A DNA stretch of 13,379 nt from Thermohalobaculum sp050330995 (GTDB lineage: Bacteria > Pseudomonadota > Alphaproteobacteria > Rhodobacterales > Rhodobacteraceae). The notes beneath the pieces were generated by a model that was not told the origin of the DNA, ran no database searches, and worked only from the letters and a program-made list of their open reading frames with translations. The position numbers and the translations under genes are program-made. Positions 7,076 to 13,379 of the stretch are shown one piece after another. Every line of letters starts with the position of its first letter. The stretch's first letter is position 1. The stretch covers positions 1-13,379 of the forward strand of contig JBHJHI010000056.1 in NCBI GenBank assembly GCA_050330995.1, written 5' to 3'.

Positions 7076-8094
7076 CCGGGCATGGTCTGCCCGGCCGCGT
7101 CGTAGGCGCGGATCACCCGCTCGACGATCGGGTTGCGCTGCACGTCGGAGGGCTGGAAGCGCGCGAAGCCGATCTCCTCGACGCCCCCCAGCACCCGGAT
7201 CGCCTCGACGAGGCCCGAGGTCTCGCGCGGTGGCAGGTCGACCTGGGAGGGATCGCCGGTGACGGCCATGCGGCTGTCCTCGCCCAACCGGGTCAGGAAC
7301 ATCTTCATCTGCATCGAGGTGGTGTTCTGCGCCTCGTCGAGCACCACGAAGGCGCGGCTGAGGGTGCGGCCCCGCATGAAGGCGAGCGGGGCCACCTCGA
7401 TCTTGCGCTCCTCCATCAGCTTCGGCAGCGCCTTCGGCGGCAGCATGTCCTCGAGCGCGTCGTAGAGCGGGCGCAGATAGGGGTCGATCTTCTCCTTCAT
7501 GTCGCCGGGCAGGAAGCCGAGGCGCTCGCCCGCCTCGACCGCCGGGCGGCTCAGGATGATGCGGTCGACCCGGTTCTCGATGAACATCGACACGGCCGCG
7601 GCGACGGCGAGGTAGGTCTTGCCCGTGCCGGCCGGGCCGATGCCGAAGGTCAGATCCTTCGAGAACAGGAGCTTCACGTAGGCCGCCTGCGCCGCCGTCC
7701 TCGGCTGGATCAGCTTGCGCCGGGTGCGGATCTCGACGCGCCCGCCCGGGAACATGTCGAGCTGGCCCGCGCTCGGCGTCTCCTCGGCGGCGGGCTGGTC
7801 GGGCAGCCGTCCCGTGCGCACCAGCGCCTCGACGTCGCCGCGCGCGATGGGCCGGCCCTGCTGGAGGCGTTCGTAGAGCTGGTCGAGCGCGGCCTCGGCC
7901 TGCGCGGTCGCCTCGCGCGGGCCGATCAGCACCACCTGGTTGCCGCGCCGGGCGATCGAGACGTCGAGGCCCTGTTCGAGGATGGCGAGGTTGCGGTCGG
8001 CCGGGCCGAACAGCTCGATCAGCAGGCGGTTGTCGTCGAAGGCCAGCACCCGCTCGCCGGCGGCGTCCTCGTGGCTCGGCTGCGCTCGCGTCAA
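7072..8094 (-). CDS. PhoH family ATPase (PhoL/YbeZ type)
   Basis: A 340-residue PhoH-like P-loop ATPase of the YbeZ/PhoL type, which pairs with YbeY in RNA metabolism. Walker A is GPAGTGKT (153-160), Walker B is VVLDEAQN (250-257), and TGDPSQVDLP (279-288) is a typical PhoH motif. The N-terminal part (about 15-75) looks like the KH-like domain found in this family (LLIELFGPADRNLAILEQ). I chose the TTG at 8094 because no ATG or GTG lies in a suitable place, AAGGAA is found about ten bases upstream, and the reading MTRAQPSHED leads directly into the conserved region. A longer upstream reading would add unconserved sequence. The gene ends in an ATGA overlap with ybeY. About 200 bp separates it from the isochorismatase gene, so it may also have its own promoter. 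Confidence 0.93.
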   Translation of the reverse strand: MTRAQPSHEDAAGERVLAFDDNRLLIELFGPADRNLAILEQGLDVSIARRGNQVVLIGPREATAQAEAALDQLYERLQQGRPIARGDVEALVRTGRLPDQPAAEETPSAGQLDMFPGGRVEIRTRRKLIQPRTAAQAAYVKLLFSKDLTFGIGPAGTGKTYLAVAAAVSMFIENRVDRIILSRPAVEAGERLGFLPGDMKEKIDPYLRPLYDALEDMLPPKALPKLMEERKIEVAPLAFMRGRTLSRAFVVLDEAQNTTSMQMKMFLTRLGEDSRMAVTGDPSQVDLPPRETSGLVEAIRVLGGVEEIGFARFQPSDVQRNPIVERVIRAYDAAGQTMPG

Positions 8095-8234
8095 AGGGGC
8101 GGTATTCCTTTCGGTCGCTCGGCGGGATCGTCGGATAGCCCAACGCACGGGGCAAGCGAAATGATCGCGGCCGATCGGTCGCAGGTCCGCATGGGGCGCA
8201 CGGCGGGCCGCGCCTCCGTCCCGCCCGACGGACC

Positions 8235-8255
8235 CCGGACACGGCGCGCGTCCGG
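8235..8255 (-). terminator. Small hairpin downstream of the isochorismatase-family gene
   Basis: CCGGAC (8235-8240) and GTCCGG (8250-8255) form a 6-bp stem with a 9-base loop, about 42 bases past the hydrolase stop. No T-run follows. It could be a weak terminator or attenuator between this gene and phoH. Confidence 0.25.
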
Positions 8256-8296
8256 CTCGCGACGTCGGCAGGGGGGGCGACCCGGGACGACAGGGC

Positions 8297-8854
8297 TCAG
8301 CACCCCCGCTTGATCGCCGGCAAGAGCGCGCGGAAGACCGGCGTGTCCGAGCGGGCGAGCCATTCGAACGCGACCATCTCGGCCGTGACCACCGAACAGC
8401 CCGCGCGGGCGAGGCGCGCGAGCGCGATCTCGCGGCTCTCTGGCGCGCGCGAGGCGACGGCGTCGGCGGCGACGAACACCGCGTGGCCGGCGTCGAGGAG
8501 GCCCATCGCGGTCTGGAGCACGCAGACATGCGCCTCCGTCCCGGCGATCACGACCTGGCTCCGCCCGGTGGCGTCGAGGGCGTCGCGGAAGGCGGGCTCG
8601 GCCGTCGCGGCGAAGCGCGTCTTGGCGACCACCCGGGCGCCGGCCTCGGCGGCGGGGCCGGCGATCTCGGGGACGCTCGCGCCGATGCCGTCCGGGTTCT
8701 GCTCGGTCACGATCACCGGCACGCCGAGCCGGGCGGCCGCCGCGAGCAGGAGCCGCGTCGCCGCGATCGCGCGCTCGACCCCCGCGATCGCCGGGGCGAG
8801 GCGGGCCTGCACGTCGACGACGACGAGGCAGGCGTCCTCGGCGCGCATCAGCAC
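8297..8854 (-). CDS. Isochorismatase-family (cysteine) hydrolase
   Basis: A 185-residue alpha/beta hydrolase of the isochorismatase/nicotinamidase superfamily. The catalytic triad is visible: Asp14 in LVVVDVQARL (10-19), Lys78 in VVAKTRF (75-81) and Cys111 in GTEAHVCVLQTA (105-116). The last motif, with a small cis-peptide region before the nucleophilic Cys, resembles the YcaC-like subgroup whose physiological substrates are mostly unknown. Entry does not depend on a signal peptide, so it is cytosolic. The start is GTG at 8854 (MLMRAEDA) or ATG at 8848; neither has a strong Shine-Dalgarno, and I keep the longer one because homologues often start with a similar leading peptide. It begins 16 bases after the miaB stop, so it is co-transcribed with miaB. 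Genes of this family are not part of the usual miaB-phoH order. Confidence 0.88.
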   Translation of the reverse strand: MLMRAEDACLVVVDVQARLAPAIAGVERAIAATRLLLAAAARLGVPVIVTEQNPDGIGASVPEIAGPAAEAGARVVAKTRFAATAEPAFRDALDATGRSQVVIAGTEAHVCVLQTAMGLLDAGHAVFVAADAVASRAPESREIALARLARAGCSVVTAEMVAFEWLARSDTPVFRALLPAIKRGC

Positions 8855-8870
8855 GGGACGCGCCGCGGCC

Positions 8871-10238
8871 TCATGCGGCGTGCTCGACGGCGCGGGCGGC
8901 GAGCGAGTTCGGCCCGGCGTCCGTGATCTCGACCGGCAGGATCCGGCCCCTGGTCTCGGGCGCGGCGTCGAGGTGGACCGCCTGCAGCCACGGCGAGCGG
9001 CCGACCATCTGGCCCGCGAAGCGGCCGGGCTTCTCGACCAGCACCTCGGTCCGCCGCCCGACCATCGCCCGCTGGAACGCCGCCTGCTGCTCGGCCAGGA
9101 GCGCCTGGAGCCGGGCCAGGCGCTCGCGCGCGACCGGCTCGGGCACCGCGTCGTCGCGATCGGCCGCCGGCGTGCCGGGGCGGGGCGAGTAGCGGAAGCT
9201 GTAGGCCTGGGCGTAGCCGACGGCGCGTATGAGGGCGAGCGTCGCCTCGAAGTCGGCCTCGCTCTCGCCGGGGTGGCCGACGATGAAGTCGCCCGAAAGC
9301 GCGAGATCGGGGCGCGCGCGTCGGATGCGCTCGACGAGCTTCAGGTAGTCCTCGGCCGTGTGGCGGCGGTTCATCGCCCTGAGCACCCGGTCCGAGCCCG
9401 ACTGCACCGGCAGGTGCAGATAGGGCATCAGCTTGGCCTCCTCGCCATGCGCGGCGAGGAGGCCGTCGTCCATGTCGTTCGGGTGCGAGGTGGTGTAGCG
9501 GAGGCGTTCGAGCCCCTCGATCCGCGCGAGCCGGCGGATCAGCCCGCCGAGCCCCGGTCCCATGCCCGCCACCCGCTCGCCGTGCCAGGCGTTGACGTTC
9601 TGGCCCAGAAGCGTGATCTCGCGCACGCCGCGCGCCACCAGCGCCTCGGCTTCGGCGACGATCCGCGCGGCCGGGCGCGAGACCTCGGCGCCGCGGGTGT
9701 AGGGCACGACGCAGAAGGCGCAGAACTTGTCGCAGCCCTCCTGCACGGTGAGGAAGGCGCACGGATTGCGAGCGGGCCGCGCGTCGGCGGCGAGGTGGTC
9801 GAACTTGTCCTCCTCGGGCATCTCGGTGTCGACCGCCGGCGCCCCCGTCGTCTCGGCGCGCGCGACCAGGGCGGGCAGGCGATGATAGGCCTGCGGGCCG
9901 ACCACCACGTCGACCGCCCGGGCGCGGCGCACGATCTACTCGCCCTCGGCCTGGGCGACGCAGCCCGCGACCGCGAGGGTCATCCGCCCGCCTTCGCGCG
10001 CGCGGGCCTCGCGCAGCGATTTCAGCCGGCCGATCTCGGAGTAGACCTTCTCGGCCGCCTTCTCGCGGATGTGGCAGGTATTGAGCACGACGAGATCGGC
10101 GTCTTCCGGCCCTTCGGCCGGGGCGTAGCCGCTCGCGGCGAGCTGGGCGGCCATGCGCTCGCTGTCGTAGACGTTCATCTGGCAGCCGTAGGACTTGACG
10201 TAAGCCCGCTTCACGGCCGGCTCGGCGCTCTGGCTCAT
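8871..10238 (-). pseudogene. miaB: miaB, tRNA-2-methylthio-N6-dimethylallyladenosine synthase, interrupted by an in-frame TAG
   Basis: MiaB is a radical-SAM methylthiotransferase that adds the ms2 group at C2 of i6A37 in tRNAs reading UNN codons. The full frame is 455 codons, normal for the family, and is open except for one TAG at 9936-9938 (codon 101). The N-terminal part keeps the three cluster cysteines: Cys19 (YGCQMN), Cys55 (NTCHIREKAAEKVYSEIG) and Cys93 (GCVAQAEGE). The C-terminal part keeps the radical SAM motif EGCDKFCAFC with Cys169, Cys173 and Cys176, and a C-terminal TRAM-like domain (about 385-450). The family usually reads AEGEEI at the broken point, so a single G-to-T change of GAG explains the stop. 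The downstream part could restart at GTG (9932), but that product would lack the first iron-sulphur cluster. It may be a real nonsense mutation, a suppressed amber or a sequencing error. Confidence 0.9.
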
Positions 10239-10313
10239 GGACGCGCTCCCGTTGGCCCTCGGTCGGCGCCTCTACGGCCTTCGCTCGCGCGACGCAACGC
10301 GGGCGCGACGTCG

Positions 10314-10339
10314 GGGCGGGGCGCGATCGCGTCCCGCCC
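10314..10339. terminator. 26-bp GC palindrome between mucR and miaB
   Basis: Thirteen base pairs, including one G.U, join 10314-10326 to 10327-10339, with CGCGATCGCG at the centre. As RNA this gives a long stable hairpin with a small loop. It lies 43-68 bases past the mucR stop and 76 bases ahead of miaB, so it could end mucR transcription or lie in the miaB leader. No T-run is present. Confidence 0.4.
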
Positions 10340-10359
10340 GCCCCGAGCGATCCTCTCGA

Positions 10360-10378
10360 GACGGGGGCTCGCCCCGTC
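10360..10378 (-). terminator. Hairpin immediately after mucR
   Basis: GACGGGG (10360-10366) and CCCCGTC (10372-10378) pair around a 5-base loop, just four bases past the mucR stop codon. It is GC-rich and without a T-run. With the palindrome further on it forms a double-hairpin end for the mucR transcript. Confidence 0.45.
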
Positions 10379-10381
10379 GTC

Positions 10382-10792
10382 TCAGCTCGCCTTCTTGCGG
10401 CCGAGCCCGATCTTCTTGGCCAGTTCCTGGCGCTTGGCCGCGTAGTTCGGCGCCACCATCGGGTAGTCGGCCGGCAGGTTCCACTTCGCGCGGTATTCCT
10501 CCGGCGTCATGTTGTAGGCGGTCTTGAGGTGGCGCTTGAGCATCTTCAGCTCTTTGCCGTCCTCGAGGCAGACGATGTGGTCGGGCGTCACCGACTTCTT
10601 GATCGGCACGGCGGGCTTCAGCTCCACCTCCGGCTCCGGCGCGGGCTGACCCAGCGTCGAGAGGGTGCCGAACACGTTCTGGATCAGTTGCGGCAGCTCC
10701 GGGGTGGGTACCGGGTTATGCGAGACGTGCGCCGCCACGATCTCCGACGTGAGCGACAGCAGTTCGTTGTGGTCGATCTTTTCCTCGGCCAT
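10382..10792 (-). CDS. MucR/Ros family zinc-finger-like transcriptional regulator
   Basis: A 136-residue MucR/Ros family DNA-binding protein; relatives regulate exopolysaccharide, motility, cell cycle and symbiosis or virulence genes and bind AT-rich DNA, often at their own promoter. The N-terminal helical part (about 8-45, LLSLTSEIVAAHVSHN) is the oligomerisation region. The C-terminal domain begins at about 67 and has the family block KRHLKTAYNMTPEEYRAKW (86-104) and ends in a basic KRQELAKKIGLGRKK tail. In Ros the zinc ligands are spaced Cys-Cys-His-His; the equivalent positions here are Cys75, Asp78, His88 and Tyr93, so two of four are changed. Some Ros homologues of Mesorhizobium with similar changes fold without zinc. 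The ATG at 10792 has AGAGG six bases upstream. A sigma70-like promoter precedes it. The gene is most likely monocistronic, ended by hairpins. Confidence 0.93.
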   Translation of the reverse strand: MAEEKIDHNELLSLTSEIVAAHVSHNPVPTPELPQLIQNVFGTLSTLGQPAPEPEVELKPAVPIKKSVTPDHIVCLEDGKELKMLKRHLKTAYNMTPEEYRAKWNLPADYPMVAPNYAAKRQELAKKIGLGRKKAS

Positions 10793-10895
10793 TTCCTGCC
10801 TCTGGGCTTGGGTTGGGGGGCTCGTTCTGGTCGTATCGCCAACGGGTCGAAGCCTCGTCCGGCGTTGGACTGACGAGCACTTCATGGTGGTTCGT

Positions 10896-10924
10896 CAGAT
10901 ATTGCCCTCTTGCGTCTGGGTCAA
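10896..10924 (-). promoter_or_regulatory. Sigma70-like promoter of mucR
   Basis: On the minus strand TTGACC (10919-10924) and TATCTG (10896-10901) are separated by exactly 17 bases, a good match to the housekeeping consensus. The -10 end is about 103 bases upstream of the mucR start, giving a leader of roughly 95 bases. The stretch 10890-10960 is clearly more AT-rich than the rest of the window, which fits a site for MucR autoregulation. Confidence 0.6.
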
Positions 10925-10968
10925 TAAAGAACGACAAGAAACCTGTGGATGCCTAAACCGTCGGCAGT

Positions 10969-11502
10969 TCAACGCGGGTCAAGCGCGGGGTTGCCGGGGT
11001 GGCCGTCGTGCCACTTGCGCACCATTCCATGGGCGCCGGCCATGGAGTTCGCGTGCAATTCGGCCGCGAGCAGGCGATCGAAGTTGACCGGACGGGGGTA
11101 GTCCAACCTCCGGGCGAGGTCGCGGCGAAATCCGAACCGGCTGTAGTAGGGCTCGTCGCCGACCAACAGCACGCGGGCCCAGCCCAGGTCCGTCGCCTTG
11201 GAAAGGGTTTCCCCGATCAACAGCGCGCCGAGGCCCTCGCCCTGCCGGATCGTGTGCACCGCGACGGGGCCGAGCAGGAGCGCGGGCAGGCCGTCCTCCC
11301 CGATTCTGACCGGCCAGTAGCGGATCGCGGCCACGACCGTGTCGTACTCGTCGCGCGCGACGAGGCCGAGGGCGGCCACCGGCGCCACGCCCTCGCGCAG
11401 GCGGTAGGACGAGAGCGCCTCGCGTCCGGGCGCGAAGGCGAGGTCGTAGAGCGCCTCGATCTCCTCGCCGTCGCACGCGCGCTCTCGCAGCAGTCGGATC
11501 AT
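10969..11502 (-). CDS. GNAT family N-acetyltransferase
   Basis: A 177-residue GCN5-related acetyltransferase that should move an acetyl group from acetyl-CoA to an unknown amine. The acetyl-CoA pyrophosphate loop is at about 86-92 (RQGEGLG, the Q/RxxGxG/A motif A), preceded by LLLGPVAVH (76-84) and followed by PYYSRFGFRRDL (118-129), which contains the late family Tyr/Phe motif. This pattern is like the YhbS-type single-domain GNATs. The ATG at 11502 is chosen because GGGA lies close upstream and the sequence starting MIRLLRERACDGEEIEALY begins the domain properly. The gene is divergent from the flavin reductase gene, with 125 bp between the starts. It ends 45 bases ahead of the mucR promoter. 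The substrate cannot be inferred; it is not the RimI gene that in rhizobia often neighbours miaB. Confidence 0.88.
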   Translation of the reverse strand: MIRLLRERACDGEEIEALYDLAFAPGREALSSYRLREGVAPVAALGLVARDEYDTVVAAIRYWPVRIGEDGLPALLLGPVAVHTIRQGEGLGALLIGETLSKATDLGWARVLLVGDEPYYSRFGFRRDLARRLDYPRPVNFDRLLAAELHANSMAGAHGMVRKWHDGHPGNPALDPR

Positions 11503-11542
11503 GGCCGCGTCCCGCCTGCGCTCAGGGAGGAGGGGCGCGCGG

Positions 11543-11577
11543 TTGCGCCGCCCCGCGTTCGGGCTAGGCTCGCTAGC
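11543..11577 (+). promoter_or_regulatory. Candidate promoter with inverted repeat in the divergent gap
   Basis: TTGCGC (11543-11548), a 16-base spacer and TAGGCT (11565-11570) could serve as -35/-10 for the flavin reductase gene. The inverted repeat GCTAG (11563-11567) / CTAGC (11573-11577) overlaps the -10 and could be an operator. The match is modest. Confidence 0.35.
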
Positions 11578-11627
11578 ACGCGTCCCGCGACGCCGCAAAG
11601 CCGTTCCCGTCCCCGAGGAAGCCCCCG

Positions 11628-12245
11628 ATGTTCTATCGCCCCGCCGACGGCCACGGCCTGCCGCACGACCCGTTCAAGGCGCTGGTGGTGCCCCGCCCGA
11701 TCGGCTGGGTCTCGACGCTGGACCGCGAGGGGCGCGCCAATCTCGCGCCCTACTCCTTCTTCAACGGCTGCGGCGACGCGCCCCCGCTCGTGATGTTCGC
11801 CGCCACCGGGCGCAAGACGCGCGAGGTCGCGCAGAAGGACAGCCTCGCCAACGTGCGGGAGACCGGCGAATTCGCCTGCAACATCGTGTCGCGCGCGCTT
11901 CAGGACCAGATGAACAAGTCCTCCGGCTTCTACGAGCACGGCGAGGACGAGTTCGAGATCGCGGGGCTGACCAAGGCCGACTGCCGCGAGATCGCCTGCC
12001 CGCGGGTGGCCGAGGCGCCCGCCGCGCTCGAATGCCGCCTCGTGCGGGTGATCGACGACCTGCCATCGTGGAAGGACGGCCACGCCAACGCGATGGTGAT
12101 CGGCGAGGTGGTGGGCGTGCACATCGACGAGGGCGTGCTGCGCGACGGCCTGGTCGACGTGCTGATCCATCAGCCGCTCGCGCGCATGGGCTACAAGGAC
12201 TACACCGCCGTCACCGAGAAGTTCGCGCTCGACCGCCCGTCCTGA
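11628..12245 (+). CDS. Flavin reductase-like, FMN-binding family protein
   Basis: A 205-residue protein of the DIM6/NTAB flavin reductase-like family, a split-barrel FMN-binding fold. Family features are RPIGWVST (23-30), NLAPYSFFNGCGDAPP (38-53, flavin contact) and NIVSRAL (85-91) within the strand order typical of the group. Members either reduce flavin for a partner monooxygenase or have unassigned roles; nothing in the window identifies a partner. The ATG at 11628 has GAGGAA eight bases upstream. The stop is followed after ten bases by the mtnP start, and the mtnP Shine-Dalgarno overlaps this stop, so the two are translated from one mRNA. The family assignment is firm but the reaction is unknown. 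Confidence 0.9.
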   Translation: MFYRPADGHGLPHDPFKALVVPRPIGWVSTLDREGRANLAPYSFFNGCGDAPPLVMFAATGRKTREVAQKDSLANVRETGEFACNIVSRALQDQMNKSSGFYEHGEDEFEIAGLTKADCREIACPRVAEAPAALECRLVRVIDDLPSWKDGHANAMVIGEVVGVHIDEGVLRDGLVDVLIHQPLARMGYKDYTAVTEKFALDRPS

Positions 12246-12249
12246 GGAG
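12244..12249 (+). promoter_or_regulatory. Ribosome binding site deciding the mtnP start
   Basis: GAGGAG directly after the flavin reductase stop lies six bases from GTG at 12256 and fifteen from the next in-frame ATG at 12265. The spacing supports the GTG start. Confidence 0.7.
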
Positions 12250-12255
12250 AGACCC

Positions 12256-13134
<879 letters not shown>

Positions 13135-13168
13135 GGCTTCATGGTCGGGGTGATCGCGAGGGCGAAGC

Positions 13169-13279
13169 ATGAAGACACGTGAGGGTTGGGGCGAATACGA
13201 TGGCGCGCAGATGGAGTGGCTCTGCAAGCTCGCGGAGTGTAAGCGATGTTTCGCTCACACCTCGACGGGTGCGCGGTAG
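13169..13279 (+). pseudogene. Small ORF apparently interrupted by the IS66-type element
   Basis: An ATG at 13169 is preceded by GAGG with a seven-base spacing. The reading is MKTREGWGEYDGAQMEWLC and then KLAE, tryptophan- and acid-rich and unlike the arginine-rich shadow frames. At codon 23-24 the frame enters the IS66-type end at about 13239 and continues for about 13 more residues to a TAG at 13277. I read it as the 5' fragment of an unknown gene next to mtnP, cut by the insertion. No family is recognised, and it may be a chance ORF. Confidence 0.35.
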
Positions 13280-13379
13280 GCCCATGGCATGAGGTCGTCG
13301 ATCCGGCTCTGGAGATGGCCGGCGACGAGGCGCTCGAGGACGTCCGTGAGGTAGGCGTGCGGGTTCACGCCGTTGAGCT
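13239..13379 (-). mobile_element. End of an IS66-family insertion sequence (remainder outside the window)
   Basis: The boundary is placed at 13239 because GTAAGCG begins there; IS66-family elements have terminal repeats beginning GTAA and make 8-base target duplications, so 13231-13238 is the candidate duplicated target. The transposase C-terminus is immediately inside. An imperfect hairpin spans the edge: 13237-13246 pairs with 13251-13260, nine of ten positions, with a 4-base loop. The other end, and therefore the duplication, cannot be seen. Confidence 0.65.
13255..13379 (-). CDS. IS66-family transposase TnpC, C-terminal fragment
   Basis: The last 40 codons of a minus-strand gene that starts outside the window. 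The peptide begins LNGVNPHAYLTDVLERL and ends with SRIDDLMPWAYRAPVEV, matching the C-terminal element of IS66 transposases (LNGVDPxAYLxDVL...xRIDELLPWxW). This part follows the DDE catalytic core, which is not visible, so activity cannot be judged. The stop at 13255-13257 is 16 bases from the proposed IS end, a normal distance for this family. Confidence 0.85.
   Translation of the reverse strand, partial: LNGVNPHAYLTDVLERLVAGHLQSRIDDLMPWAYRAPVEV

Noticed and set aside
8871..9932. Separate functional radical-SAM gene starting at GTG 9932
   Set aside because: It continues the miaB frame exactly after the stop, lacks the first cluster domain and has no ribosome binding site; it is better treated as the second half of a broken miaB.
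9936..9938. Special decoding (selenocysteine or pyrrolysine) at the miaB stop
   Set aside because: The codon is TAG, not TGA, so selenocysteine does not apply. Pyrrolysine is not expected in this group, and homologues carry a plain Glu that is not catalytic.
8310..10445. 711-codon open frame on the plus strand
   Set aside because: It runs antisense to miaB and the isochorismatase gene, both with clear family motifs, and its product is an arginine/glycine/alanine-rich string typical of antisense frames in GC-rich genes.

Overview
The window is about 13.4 kb of very GC-rich DNA with dense coding. It holds a MucR/Ros-type regulator, a M17 aminopeptidase followed by an NlpC/P60 gene, and a miaB / phoH / ybeY / corC block in the order usual for Alphaproteobacteria. 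I read it as chromosomal DNA of a high-GC alphaproteobacterium, most likely Hyphomicrobiales (a Methylobacterium- or Salinarimonas-like lineage). That placement is inferred from gene content and protein style, not from a search.

Layout. Positions 1-1560 (minus strand) carry the N-terminus of an NlpC/P60 cell-wall hydrolase, cut by the window edge, and the complete M17 aminopeptidase in front of it; the two overlap by 4 bases. Positions 1732-2364 encode an Hpt-like protein interrupted by a histidine/aspartate-rich 24-bp tandem repeat. A MoaB-type molybdopterin enzyme follows at 2559-3101, then an EctB-type diaminobutyrate aminotransferase at 3440-4726 that stands alone, without ectA or ectC in the window. 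About 700 bp without a convincing gene separates it from corC.

Positions 5427-10238 (minus strand) are a transcription unit read miaB, isochorismatase-family hydrolase, phoH, ybeY, corC. It brings together tRNA modification, an RNA-associated ATPase, the rRNA-maturation endonuclease YbeY and a CBS-domain protein. In this sequence miaB is broken by a single in-frame amber codon at position 101, with the frame otherwise intact on both sides. The isochorismatase gene is an insertion into the usual order, and lnt, which often follows corC, is absent.

Upstream of miaB are mucR (10382-10792) with a good sigma70-like promoter, and a GNAT acetyltransferase (10969-11502). Transcription then diverges: a flavin reductase-like protein (11628-12245) and MTA phosphorylase (12256-13134) form a plus-strand pair. 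The right edge is the end of an IS66-family element with the last 40 codons of its transposase; it appears to have interrupted a small unknown ORF just downstream of mtnP.

Most of the window is ordinary housekeeping chromosome. I did not find a new multi-gene system. The points most worth a second look are the amber codon in miaB, the repeat inside the Hpt-like protein, the orphan ectB-type gene, and the IS66 junction.
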